Positions 15,812-24,761 of a stretch of 64,000 bases of DNA are shown piece by piece. The notes below the pieces were generated by a model. That model had not been told where the DNA came from. It searched no databases and worked only from the letters and a program-made list of their open reading frames with translations. Source of the DNA: Thermococcus profundus (GTDB lineage: Archaea > Methanobacteriota_B > Thermococci > Thermococcales > Thermococcaceae). The stretch's first letter is position 1. Every line of letters starts with the position of its first letter. The stretch lies in contig NZ_CP014862.1 in assembly GCF_002214585.1 (NCBI RefSeq), forward strand, positions 806,001 through 870,000. The letters run 5' to 3'. The position numbers and the translations under genes are program-made.

Positions 15812-16690
15812 TTAGAAACCGATGGCCCTGAGGGTTGTGAAGAAGACGAGAGTGATGAGCGTCAGAACCACGGTAACCCCAATCCCCTCCTCTGCCTTCA
15901 GCTTATAGTGGGCCAGGATGACGTTCGCCATTATGGCCGGCGGCATCGCTGACTCCACCAGGACGGCGTAGTAGACATCTCCAGCGCCCTTCAGGGTCAG
16001 GAAGACGAAGATGAACGGGAGGACGTTCCTGAAGAGACCGACCTCGACGAGGTGCCTCAGCCTGAACTCGCGGAGGTCTATTATCGATCCGAAGTAAACC
16101 AGCAGGAGCGGGATGCTCCACCAGCCGACTTCCTTCACTGGGTTCAGGAGCCACGCCGGGAGCCGCACACCAGCGAGGACTAGGGCCAGCGCCAGAAGGT
16201 TTGCGGCCGTTGGAGGGAACTTAAGGGCCCTGACCAGGCTGTTCTTCACCGAGGCCCGGCCGCTTGAATAGTGAGCCGCTATGAACGTCGCTAGCGGGAG
16301 AACGATGAGGCTGTTGGTGGTGGAGTAGAGTATCGCGGGCGTTATGTCGTCCAGGAAGAGGCTCGCTATGGGGAAGCCCATCGCCGCGGTGTTCGGGTAA
16401 GTTGAGAGTATCATGAGCGCCCCGCGCCAGTTGTCGTCTTTTACAAAGCTTCTCGCGTAGATGTAAGACATGCCAAGGCTCAGGGTTATGATGAGGACGA
16501 CGTAGATGAAAACGAGCCGTATGCTCAGGAGGTAGCCCAAATCCTTGCTCGCCACGTTGCCGAAGACGAAGAGTGTGAGCAGTATCCTGGTTGAGAAGAC
16601 GTTGAGCCACTGGAAGGGCCTTTCGTCCCGGACCAGCCACTTCAGGACGCACCCAACGGCTATTACGGCGAGCATCTCGTAGATGTTCAT
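15812..16690 (-). CDS. AEC-family permease (auxin efflux carrier fold)
   Basis: 292 residues, about ten predicted membrane segments in two halves; the crossing region with STYPNTAAMGFPI (conserved N and P) and the second-half NVLPFIFVFL and MPPAIMANV fit the AEC/bile-acid transporter fold. Bacterial relatives move dicarboxylates such as malate. No ribosome site is evident; a TATA-like ttttaaac lies about 20 bases upstream on the minus strand, so the message may be leaderless. Substrate unknown. Confidence 0.8.
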   Translation of the reverse strand: MNIYEMLAVIAVGCVLKWLVRDERPFQWLNVFSTRILLTLFVFGNVASKDLGYLLSIRLVFIYVVLIITLSLGMSYIYARSFVKDDNWRGALMILSTYPNTAAMGFPIASLFLDDITPAILYSTTNSLIVLPLATFIAAHYSSGRASVKNSLVRALKFPPTAANLLALALVLAGVRLPAWLLNPVKEVGWWSIPLLLVYFGSIIDLREFRLRHLVEVGLFRNVLPFIFVFLTLKGAGDVYYAVLVESAMPPAIMANVILAHYKLKAEEGIGVTVVLTLITLVFFTTLRAIGF

Positions 16691-16767
16691 GGTGAGAGCT
16701 CGGGCTTAGCGTTTAAAAGTCTGTCGAGTATGTCCGAAAAATAAAAAAGAGAAAACGGAGAGGGGGC

Positions 16768-19700
16768 TCACTCCTTCTTCTCAACCCTGTGCAGGGGCCA
16801 CCAGGCTTTCTCCCCAAAGAGGGCCATTGTGGCCGGTCCTATGAAGTACACCGCCAGCGTTGCCGTTAGGAGGACGCCGAGGGCCAGTGCAAAGCCTATC
16901 TCCCTGATGCCCCACGTTGCACCGGTCATCAGTGAGCCGTAGGTAGCCGTGAGCACGGCCGCTAGACCTACCACTAGAGTGTCCATGGTTCCCGCCGCGA
17001 CTATCAGGGCATCCTCGGGCTTTCTCCTCTCGAACTCATCCCTGGCCTTCACGAGGTAGAAGCTGTTGTAGTCGATGCCGACACCCATCAGCACGATGAA
17101 GACCATCAGCGGCAGGAACCACATGACCTGCTGTCCGAAGACCCTCTCGAAGAGCCAGCTCGATATCGTTATGCTGAGGAGAACTCCAGTGGCTATCGTG
17201 CCCATAGTTGCTATGACCGCCGGCAGGCCCCTGAGCGTCGGTATGAGCGACAGGAACATCAGGAGGAGCGCCACTGGGAATATCCTGTGCCAGAAGACGT
17301 CGTTGATGAGGTTGCTGAGGTCGAGAGCTAGAGCCGTGTTCCCCCCGACCATTTCACCGGCGATACTTCCGGAGTCCTTCTCTCCCTTTACGATGTCCCT
17401 TATCTCCCTGACCATCTCCTTTGAGCGCTCGTCAGTGGCGCTGTACTTTCCAACGACCTGGATGAGAACCTTGTTCTCCTTCTCGGAGAGATAGCGGTCT
17501 CCGCCAAGAGATTTCAGGGTTTCGATGTCGCTGGTGTTGATGGCCTTCCCGTAGGGCATGGTGAAGGTGTAGACGTGCTGAACCCCTTTTACCCCGGCTA
17601 TCTTTTCCGCTATCGAGTTTATCTCCGCCAGATCATCCGCGCTGATCCTGTGGCCGAGGTCGAGGACGACGTAAGTCGGTGAGCTGACCCCAGCTCCGAC
17701 GGTTTTGTCGCTCAGGTCAAGGAAGTGGTACGTCTCGCTGTCCTTGGGGATGAAGAGCTTGACGTCGTGGGTTCCGTGGAAGTTGGTGAAGTTGTACGCC
17801 GCCGGAACTGCTATGAGAAGGGCTATTATCGTGACGACCTTGGCGTGCTTTACCGCCCATTCAGCTATTCTGCTCCTCTCGTGGAGGTCAACGTTTCCGA
17901 TGTGGTGCTCGATGTGCCTTGGCCACCAGAATATCGGCTTGTCCCCTATCAGGACGGTTATCGCGGGGATGAAGGTCAGGCTCGCGAGGAGGACTATGAT
18001 GACGGCCAGGGGCGCTATTACGCCCATCGTCTTGAATATTGGGAACTCCCAGGCGAGGACAAAGCTGGCGAAGGCTATGATGTCCGTTGATGCGCTCGCC
18101 AAAACTGCATCCTTAGCCCTCTTTAGGGCCTCGCTCGCGGCCCCGTCGTGGTCGTAGCCTTCAGCCAGGTACTCCTTGAAGCGGTGGAGGTAGTAGGTTG
18201 AGTAGTCTATACCGAGACCGAGGGCGGTGGTTACCGTGAGCATCTGGGCCCAGCTTCCAACGTCGAGGATGTCTCCCCTGGCGAGCAGGTAGAGCATTCC
18301 AAGGGCGGTCAGGGTAGAGGTCGCAACGCCCGTGAACGGCAGGAGCGTCGCGAGGAGGGCCACCCCCATCAGGATCAGGAGCACGAGCAGGGCACCAGCC
18401 ACGCTGAACTTCGTGGTCTTGTCGTTGTCCTCCTTTCCGTACTTGATGGCCTCGTAGGTCTGTATCGGGGTTCCCGTGACGTAGGCCTCGACTTCCTTGA
18501 AGTCCTTTCCGAACTCCTTCAGGGCCAGTTCCTTGACCTTGAGAGAGCTCTCGTACTGCGCTTTGCTGGCCTTTTCCAGGTCGCTGATCCCCTCGCCGCC
18601 CTTCGGGGTGAAGAGTATCAGCATCGTCCTGTTGTCCTTGCTCTTCAGCATTTCTATGTAGTCCCTGGCGTTTTCGTAGAGCTTGGAGTAGAGATCGTCC
18701 GAGAGGGGTTTGACTTCGTCCTCGGTTATGGAATCTGGATCGTCCAGGTGCTTCATGGAGATATCGATAACGAGGCCCGCGTCGAGATCCTCCGTCACCG
18801 GGTTGTCCTTGAGGTTCTCGGATATTATTTCGAGTGCTTTTTCCCTTACGAGGGCCTCTGTTCTGCTCTCATCAATCGGGTATTCCGAGGCCACACTCTC
18901 GGCTATCTCAATGACCTTTCCCTTCACATCCTTGGGGAGGTTCCTCTCCTTCATCTCCTCCTCAACGCCCTCAAGGAAGAGGGCCCTGGCGATCTCACCT
19001 GGGGATGAGCCCTCGTAGAGCCTTTCAACCACTTCCTCGATGGTCCAGTTCCCGGGCAGATCGACGTTTCCCGCCAGGCTGACCACGACCTCAACGGTGG
19101 CGTTCTCAATTCCCTCTCCCCTTGCGAGGCCTTGGGGGTTGCTTAAAGCCGCGTTTAATATCTCCTCCGCCGTTTTCTCGGAATCACCAATACCTTTCTC
19201 CTCCAGCTTTTCGATGAGGCCGCTCAGCAGGATCTCTCTGGTCACTCTTTCGAGCTTCTCCGCGTCTCCCCCGCTCTCATAGATCTCCCTCAGGTACTTT
19301 TCGTCTATTACAACTCCTTCCTCCGCGAACGCTTTCTCCGCCGCTTCTATGGTCGCTTCCTCAAGGGAGGTCTCGTTTTTGGCAATGCCCTCCGCAACGT
19401 TCACAATGACATTGGCGAGTTTGGCCGGGTCTTTGACTTTTCCCTCCAGCCTCTTTGAGACCTCTTCAGCGAGCACCTCTCTGGTCACGGTCTCGGGATT
19501 CTTCCCCTCGTAGAGCTCCCGGAGGTATTTCTCGTTCAGGAAGACGCCCCTTTGGGTAAGGATGCCTTTGATGATTTCGATGGTGGCGTCCTCGAGCTCT
19601 TCAGCACTCGTTGAGATTCCCGGATTGGAGGCGGCGGTGTCGACTATTATCCCGGCCATTCCCTCGGGGTTCTCAGTCCCTTTCTCTGCCAGCTCTTCGG

Positions 19701-21531
19701 CTACGGCTTTTCTGAGCACCGCCTTTGCCACCTCTGAGATCCTGGCTTCGTCACCACCGCTCTCGTAGACCTCCCTCAGGAGGGACTTGTCCGTGGGAAC
19801 GTTCTCCTCCTTTAGAATGGCCGCTGTGGCCTCGATGGTTGCGTTTTCGAGGAGGGCGCCGTTTGAAGTGAGGATCCCCTCCGCGTTGGGGTCGTATGTC
19901 ATGGTCGCGTTGACTACGATGGGTGCAATTGACTTGGCCTCGTTTCCAACCTCCTCCATAAGTCCCTCTTCGAGGAGGGTTCTTTCGAGATCTTTCGTCG
20001 GACCTTTCCTGAGGAGCCCGGTGAGAACCGCCTTTGGGTCGGGAAGCTTGAGGAGCGGACTATCAGGCTGGGTCTTTGAGAGGTACTCCATGGCAAACTC
20101 AGCTGTCTCTTCCTCGACGGCTTTGGGAGTGGGATTGGGGCCCAGGGAGATGGAGACGTTGACCAGGAGTGAGAGGGTCTCCGAGTTTATCTCCCCGAAG
20201 CCGGGAACGGTCATGCTCTCCCCGCTGGCCGCTATCACCTCGGGGGTGTTTTCAAGGGCGGCTGTGGCCAGCTGGGAGGAAACCCTGGGTAAGAGATCCT
20301 CCGGAAGTTCTTGGACAGCGTAGGGGCTTCCGTGTGTTCTATCAAAACCCTCAACTGCAAGGTAGAAAGCGTAGGCGTAGGCTTCGGCCAGCTTTCTCTC
20401 GCCTGGATCGCTGAGGGTGGAGAGCACTATCCCTGAGGTAACGTTTGCAAGGGCGCCGTCCGTTACACCGGCGCTTCCGTAGTGGGAGTAGATCTGGCTG
20501 GTCGCGTTGAAGACGGCGTAAACGAACTCCACAGAAGTTCCGGTTGCGTTGGCAACGGCCTCGGCGGTGGTGGGATCGAGGGATCCGCTGGAGTAAACCC
20601 CTGCCGTGGTGAGGGCCCTGTAGACACCCACCGTGCCAGCGTAGGCCCTTCCGTAGGTTTCGTTGAGGGCGTAGAGGCCCCTGTTTATCTCCCATATTGT
20701 GGCGTTGAGGGCCTTAAGGGTCTCGCTTGTCCTGCTCAGGTTCTCGTGAAGCACAACGTAGGCCGCGTCGGTCGAGTTGATTGCCGTGCTGAGGTTTGCC
20801 ATTTTGCCGTACAGGAGGGTCAGGTTCTCCATCAGCTCGGAGTAGACCTGGGCAGTCTGGTTCAGGGCGCTGGAGAGCTCGATCATCTGAGCTTGGAGTT
20901 GGGTCAAGTTGTAGCTGAGCTCGACGTAAGCGCCGGAGGTCTGGTTGATCGCATTCTGGAGTTCAATCATCTTACCGTATGCCTCTGTGAGGTTCTCCCT
21001 TAGTTCAAGGTACACCTTCGCCGTCTCCTGGATAGCTTCTTTCGTGTCGCTGATGCTCGCCGCGAGGTCGCTCATGTTCCTGAGAATGGTTCCGTAGGTT
21101 TCGTTCATCTCAACCGTCGTGTTGTAGAGCGAGGAGGTCAGATTGGCCGCGATCAACGTTACGTTCAGCGCCACTTCATCGGACTTGTTCCTGAGCAGAT
21201 CAACGGCGTCGTAGTAGCTGGTGAAGTTGCTCCCGTACGTTTCTGCCTTGCCCTTGAGCCTCTCGTAGGCTTCCCTGGCCCTCGGATCGTTCACGTCTAT
21301 ACCAGTTACTATCATGTACGTCTGGTTCGTGCTCTGGGAGAAGCTCGGGAACTCCCTCTCGAGGGTGTGCTGAACCTTCACCGACTCAACATCGTTCGGA
21401 AGGAACTGGTCCATGCTGTAGTTGGTTACATCATGGAGCCTGCTTGCGAGCGGTATCGAGAGGAGTACCGCTATTATCCAGACGGCCACTATAGCCTTCG
21501 CGTGCTTTACAATCCACTCGTTCCACGCCAT
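16768..21531 (-). CDS. Giant RND/MMPL-type exporter with ~1000-residue external loop
   Basis: 1587 residues. Two RND halves: a first membrane helix at about 10-32, a huge external loop to about 1035, then five helices (KFSVAGALLVLLILMGVALL onward, with DYSTYYLHRFKEYL), a second lead helix near 1230, a short loop, and a second helix set (GVGIDYNSFYLVKARDEF). Usual archaeal MMPL loops are a few hundred residues at most. The loop holds Asn-rich coiled coils (about 100-330, many N-x-S/T sites) and four imperfect modules of about 80 residues with a core like LREIYESGG. ATG 21531 follows GGTGGTG. It faces a PadR gene across a palindromic operator, suggesting induction by a ligand. Substrate unknown. 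Confidence 0.85.
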   Translation of the reverse strand: MAWNEWIVKHAKAIVAVWIIAVLLSIPLASRLHDVTNYSMDQFLPNDVESVKVQHTLEREFPSFSQSTNQTYMIVTGIDVNDPRAREAYERLKGKAETYGSNFTSYYDAVDLLRNKSDEVALNVTLIAANLTSSLYNTTVEMNETYGTILRNMSDLAASISDTKEAIQETAKVYLELRENLTEAYGKMIELQNAINQTSGAYVELSYNLTQLQAQMIELSSALNQTAQVYSELMENLTLLYGKMANLSTAINSTDAAYVVLHENLSRTSETLKALNATIWEINRGLYALNETYGRAYAGTVGVYRALTTAGVYSSGSLDPTTAEAVANATGTSVEFVYAVFNATSQIYSHYGSAGVTDGALANVTSGIVLSTLSDPGERKLAEAYAYAFYLAVEGFDRTHGSPYAVQELPEDLLPRVSSQLATAALENTPEVIAASGESMTVPGFGEINSETLSLLVNVSISLGPNPTPKAVEEETAEFAMEYLSKTQPDSPLLKLPDPKAVLTGLLRKGPTKDLERTLLEEGLMEEVGNEAKSIAPIVVNATMTYDPNAEGILTSNGALLENATIEATAAILKEENVPTDKSLLREVYESGGDEARISEVAKAVLRKAVAEELAEKGTENPEGMAGIIVDTAASNPGISTSAEELEDATIEIIKGILTQRGVFLNEKYLRELYEGKNPETVTREVLAEEVSKRLEGKVKDPAKLANVIVNVAEGIAKNETSLEEATIEAAEKAFAEEGVVIDEKYLREIYESGGDAEKLERVTREILLSGLIEKLEEKGIGDSEKTAEEILNAALSNPQGLARGEGIENATVEVVVSLAGNVDLPGNWTIEEVVERLYEGSSPGEIARALFLEGVEEEMKERNLPKDVKGKVIEIAESVASEYPIDESRTEALVREKALEIISENLKDNPVTEDLDAGLVIDISMKHLDDPDSITEDEVKPLSDDLYSKLYENARDYIEMLKSKDNRTMLILFTPKGGEGISDLEKASKAQYESSLKVKELALKEFGKDFKEVEAYVTGTPIQTYEAIKYGKEDNDKTTKFSVAGALLVLLILMGVALLATLLPFTGVATSTLTALGMLYLLARGDILDVGSWAQMLTVTTALGLGIDYSTYYLHRFKEYLAEGYDHDGAASEALKRAKDAVLASASTDIIAFASFVLAWEFPIFKTMGVIAPLAVIIVLLASLTFIPAITVLIGDKPIFWWPRHIEHHIGNVDLHERSRIAEWAVKHAKVVTIIALLIAVPAAYNFTNFHGTHDVKLFIPKDSETYHFLDLSDKTVGAGVSSPTYVVLDLGHRISADDLAEINSIAEKIAGVKGVQHVYTFTMPYGKAINTSDIETLKSLGGDRYLSEKENKVLIQVVGKYSATDERSKEMVREIRDIVKGEKDSGSIAGEMVGGNTALALDLSNLINDVFWHRIFPVALLLMFLSLIPTLRGLPAVIATMGTIATGVLLSITISSWLFERVFGQQVMWFLPLMVFIVLMGVGIDYNSFYLVKARDEFERRKPEDALIVAAGTMDTLVVGLAAVLTATYGSLMTGATWGIREIGFALALGVLLTATLAVYFIGPATMALFGEKAWWPLHRVEKKE

Positions 21532-21540
21532 ATCCACCAC

Positions 21541-21612
21541 CAATGTCGCTTTTCAACATGGTGTTTCTTAACATGTCGAAATCCGACATGTCGTTTGGAG
21601 AAGCCTTTATAA
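21541..21612 (+). promoter_or_regulatory. Divergent promoter/operator between RND exporter and PadR
   Basis: ACATGTCG (21571-21578) and CGACATGT (21584-21591) form an 8-bp inverted repeat with 5-base spacer. Further half-sites AATGTCG (21542) and AACATG (21555, 21569) lie toward the exporter gene. The PadR TATA (ctttataaac) is at 21603-21612. The array spans the exporter's start region, so PadR could silence the exporter and itself. Confidence 0.65.
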
Positions 21613-21649
21613 ACCTTTTGCCCGAAGTTTGGAACAAAGGTGGTGAAAG

Positions 21650-22129
21650 ATGAGCGAAGACGTTGAACGACGAATAATAAAGGGTCTGTTTACGGTGCCT
21701 CTGAAGGACATAATACTTGTTATAGTTGGCCTTAAGGGTGAGGCCCACGGCTACGAGATACTCAAGGAGCTGGAGAAGCTTGCGATAGGTCTGTGGAAGC
21801 CCAGCCACAGCAACCTCTACACGATCCTCAACAAAATGGTCGAGGAAGGCCTGCTGGAGCCTAGGGAAGAATACCGGGGAAAGGTCAGGAGGGTGAAGTA
21901 CAGCCTCACCCCCAAGGGATTGGAGTATTTGAAGGTCTCCAACGATCTGGCTTTGAGGGTTCTGTACACGGCCGTGAACTATCACGAAGCCCTCAAGCGG
22001 AAGCTGGATACTCTCGGTGAGAAGAGGGAGATGGACAAGGAGGCCGTCAGGGAGTACCTCGAACTGCTGAAGAGCATACGGGACATTCTGGACGAGGAGA
22101 TAAAGACGATAGAGGAAAAGCTCTCCTAA
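21650..22129 (+). CDS. PadR-family transcriptional regulator
   Basis: 159 residues. Winged helix of PadR type: VPLKDIILVIVGLKGEAHGYEILKEL split as helix 1-2, recognition segment PSHSNLYTILNKMVEEGLLEP, wing VRRVKYSLTPKGLEYL, and a long C-terminal helix for dimerisation (KEAVREYLELLKSIRDILDE). PadR proteins usually repress a neighbouring exporter and themselves until a ligand binds. Divergent from the giant RND exporter. GGTGGTGA precedes the ATG. Confidence 0.88.
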   Translation: MSEDVERRIIKGLFTVPLKDIILVIVGLKGEAHGYEILKELEKLAIGLWKPSHSNLYTILNKMVEEGLLEPREEYRGKVRRVKYSLTPKGLEYLKVSNDLALRVLYTAVNYHEALKRKLDTLGEKREMDKEAVREYLELLKSIRDILDEEIKTIEEKLS

Positions 22130-22233
22130 TGCCTCCCCTTTTTTGCCTTTTCCGGATTCCTGCGTTTCTGGTGGGGTTCCGTTCCTCCCCAGTGTCTCGG
22201 ATGATTGGGGTCTCGGGCTTTAACTCCGGACCG

Positions 22234-22296
22234 ATAAACTTTTATATACCTACAGCACTAGTTGAGTACAGAAAAGTGTACTACAAAAATCTGTAC
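22234..22296 (+). promoter_or_regulatory. Promoter with repeated GTAC half-sites before the ArsR-like gene
   Basis: TATA-like ttttatata lies at about 22239-22248. Downstream, GTACAGA (22266-22272) and TCTGTAC (22290-22296) form an inverted repeat around a third GTAC at 22278, and AGTAC/GTACT pair at 22265-22269 and 22278-22282. Their place between TATA and start codon fits binding by the encoded regulator. The 130-base stretch before this holds no gene I can support. Confidence 0.5.
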
Positions 22297-22307
22297 CTGG
22301 TGGTAGC

Positions 22308-22718
22308 ATGGACGATTTGAAGGCCCAGCTCGAGGAGCTGAAGAAGAGGCTGGAGGTGCTTGAGGAGAACATCGACCCAGTTGACGAGGTCATGCTCTCC
22401 ATAAAGGCCCGTCTGAAAAAGCGGCTTGAGGGTGGGGTTCTGCCTGAGATAGACGAAGAGAAAGCCGCCAAGACCCTGAAGGCCCTCGCCAACCCCGACA
22501 GGATAAGGATCCTGAAGATGCTCGCCGAGAGACCGATGGGCTTCAAGGAGATGAAGGAGATCCTGGGTGTCGAGAGCCCAACCGTTTCTCACCACCTCAA
22601 GCTCCTCGTCAGGACTGGAATGGTGAGGAAGGGTGATAAGTATGAGATTTCGCCCAACGGACGTTTGTTTTTGCGCTTGCTCGAGATTATAACTGCCCTT
22701 GAGGAGGTGGAAGAATGA
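22308..22718 (+). CDS. ArsR-like winged-helix regulator with N-terminal coiled coil
   Basis: 136 residues. Residues 1-45 are a charged coiled coil (LKAQLEELKKRLEVLEENID), an unusual addition to the ArsR fold. Residues 50-125 are the winged helix: KTLKALANPDRIRILKML, then recognition helix SPTVSHHLKLLVRTGMV and wing KYEISPNGRLFL. No metal-binding cysteines are seen. It heads a three-gene operon (overlap of 4 bases with the next gene) with a membrane protein and a DUF4097 protein, and probably controls its own promoter. Confidence 0.82.
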   Translation: MDDLKAQLEELKKRLEVLEENIDPVDEVMLSIKARLKKRLEGGVLPEIDEEKAAKTLKALANPDRIRILKMLAERPMGFKEMKEILGVESPTVSHHLKLLVRTGMVRKGDKYEISPNGRLFLRLLEIITALEEVEE

Positions 22719-24019
22719 TGTACGGTTTCCAGGAAGAGAGTGGCTTCCGGTTCAGACTGGCCGAATATCTGAAAGCTCTCACGGCGCTCCTGCTTATACT
22801 CTGGCTCTTTAAGGGGCCGCTGAAGCTTGAAGCATACAACGACTACATGGTGTATGCGATAATAGCGCTCATCTTTGTCTTCGAGCTCCTGAGCGTCGGG
22901 AAGTGGTTTGGGGTAACGATAAGCGGGGTCGTTTTTGCCCTCGCCAAGGCCTCCTTTTGGACGAGCGTATTCCTGTTCTTCGGGAAGTGGCTGGGGTTAT
23001 CCAAGACCTTCACAGGTGAGAACGCCACCATAACCGCGGGCACGATGTTCGCCTACGCGGTCGTCCTCTCCATAGCCGGCCTTCTGCTGACCAAGTTCGA
23101 CGAGAGGAGGCTTGAATGGAAGGTTGAAAGGAATGCTTACGAGTTCAACGGCGCCTCTTTCGGCGGGGTCAGGCTCAATGGAAGCGGCAAGGCCTACCCG
23201 GTGAAGTTCGGAAGGAAGCTCGTTGGCTGGGTCATCGACGGCGACCTCACCGTGGAGGCAGAGACGCCTATTGGGAAGGTCACGAGAAGGCTTCTCTCTC
23301 CGGTTGCAGTCTGGACTTCGGAGAAGATTGCCGAAAAGAAGACCTCGCCAGATCCTGGTTTCGTCAAGAGGGCAAACGAGCTGATAAACCCCGACAGGCT
23401 CTACCACCCCAAGGACAAGGCGAGCGTCGTTGATCTGGGGATTGTAAAGGTCTACGAGGGCAGCGGCTTCGAGTACGTGAAAGTGCCCTTTGTGGAGGTC
23501 ATAAGCACTCCCGCGGGGGAGGAGGTGAAGATAGGGCCGATGAGGTTCCGCGAGGGCAGGGTTGGAAGGTTCGTGGAAGAAATGCTCACCATAAGGGAAC
23601 TCACCAACGGCTTCCAGCTAACCAAGGCCGGCGATAGGCTGACCATCAAGACTGAGGAGTACACGATAGAGACCGACGGGAGAAAGGTAACGTACAGAAG
23701 CGGCGATGAAACCCTGAGCCTTGGAGAAACCGTCTCCCTCCGTTCGGGAGACATCTCCGTCACCGTCGGCAGGGGGAGGGCCAAGCTCAGGATAGAGGAC
23801 GTGGTTATCTCCGCCCGCGATGGAACTGTGAAAATCCGCGTCGGGGAGAAGACCCACACGATTGAGAGCAGGGAAGCCTGCAGCCTCGTCCTCAGGAAGG
23901 CGAAGGAGATAGTAGAGGAGCAGGGCGTTGAAATGGTAGAAGGTCTCGGCATAGACCGCGGAAAGCTGAACGCGCGCGTCAGGGAGCTGATAGACGAGCT
24001 GATGAGGTATTTGGGGTGA
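22715..24019 (+). CDS. Membrane protein of unknown function in DUF4097 operon
   Basis: 434 residues. Four membrane segments in the first 130 residues (KALTALLLILWLF, YAIIALIFVFELL, SGVVFALAKASFWTSVFLFF, AYAVVLSIAGLLL), then a soluble region of about 300 residues with many short beta strands (TYRSGDETLSL, ISVTVGRGRAKLRI, TVKIRVGEKTHTI) and a helical end. I do not recognise the family. ATG 22715 overlaps the ArsR-like stop; GAGGTGG precedes it. It ends on the start of the DUF4097 gene. A membrane-stress or envelope role is a guess from company. Confidence 0.7.
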   Translation: MMYGFQEESGFRFRLAEYLKALTALLLILWLFKGPLKLEAYNDYMVYAIIALIFVFELLSVGKWFGVTISGVVFALAKASFWTSVFLFFGKWLGLSKTFTGENATITAGTMFAYAVVLSIAGLLLTKFDERRLEWKVERNAYEFNGASFGGVRLNGSGKAYPVKFGRKLVGWVIDGDLTVEAETPIGKVTRRLLSPVAVWTSEKIAEKKTSPDPGFVKRANELINPDRLYHPKDKASVVDLGIVKVYEGSGFEYVKVPFVEVISTPAGEEVKIGPMRFREGRVGRFVEEMLTIRELTNGFQLTKAGDRLTIKTEEYTIETDGRKVTYRSGDETLSLGETVSLRSGDISVTVGRGRAKLRIEDVVISARDGTVKIRVGEKTHTIESREACSLVLRKAKEIVEEQGVEMVEGLGIDRGKLNARVRELIDELMRYLG

Positions 24020-24678
24020 TGGCGGTGATCTTTGAAAACGTGAGGGAAGTTGAGATATCTGCCGTGAACGGCAGAGTGGAGATTGAAGGCTGGGAGAACG
24101 ACCACGCGGAAGTAAGTTACACCGTACACGGGGAGGCAGAGGTGGAAGTCGAGCGGAAAGGGGGGAAGCTCATCGTCAGGGAGGAGCCGAAGAAGAAGTT
24201 CCTCAACCTCTTCGGGAAGAGCGGCTGGGCCGAGGTTAGGGTAAGGGTGCCAAGAAAAGTCGCCGTGAGAGCCTCTACAGTGAACGGGGAAATAAAGGCA
24301 AAAAACGTCTCCTTCGAGAAGGTCTCCACTGTGAACGGAAGGATAGAGCTTGAAGACTGTAATGCGGGGGAGATAAGCAACGTGAACGGGAGGGTGAGGG
24401 CGCATTTAGCGTTCGCGAAATCCCTGAAAGTGGGCAGTGTCAACGGGCCGATTGAGGTTGAGATAGAGGAGCTTGAGGGGAACGCGAAGATAAGCACGGT
24501 GAACGGGCATATCAGAGTGGGTCTCTCCGACTTCTGCGATGCGACCATAAAGGCGGGCCGCGTGAACGGGGCGGTAACCTTCGAGGGCATTGACCCCGAG
24601 AACCCCGTGATCGGCACCGGCGATTACGAGGTGAAGGTCTCCACGGTGAACGGCGACATAACTGTTGAGCTGGTTTAG
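24019..24678 (+). CDS. DUF4097 beta-strand repeat protein
   Basis: 219 residues. Eight short repeats with a VNG core (STVNGEI, STVNGRI, SNVNGRV, GSVNGPI and so on) spaced about 20 residues, typical of DUF4097/adhesin-like beta-helix proteins. No signal peptide or membrane helix, so it is probably cytoplasmic or rests on the membrane partner upstream. ATG 24019 overlaps the previous stop; a GTG at 24016 is also possible. Such proteins often accompany PspC or sensor membrane proteins in bacteria; the function is not known. Confidence 0.75.
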   Translation: MAVIFENVREVEISAVNGRVEIEGWENDHAEVSYTVHGEAEVEVERKGGKLIVREEPKKKFLNLFGKSGWAEVRVRVPRKVAVRASTVNGEIKAKNVSFEKVSTVNGRIELEDCNAGEISNVNGRVRAHLAFAKSLKVGSVNGPIEVEIEELEGNAKISTVNGHIRVGLSDFCDATIKAGRVNGAVTFEGIDPENPVIGTGDYEVKVSTVNGDITVELV

Positions 24679-24761
24679 CTTTCTTTTTCTGCTCACTTCT
24701 GCGCGGAAGGCGGAAGTGGACTGAGCGGTCTAGTGCAGTTGTAGTAAGGGGGTTAGGGAAG

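Noticed and set aside
16768-21531. Long plus-strand open frames antisense to the RND exporter (for example 19787-20323)
   Set aside because: They mirror the codon bias of the real gene, have Ser/Arg-rich low-complexity products, and no ribosome sites or promoters.
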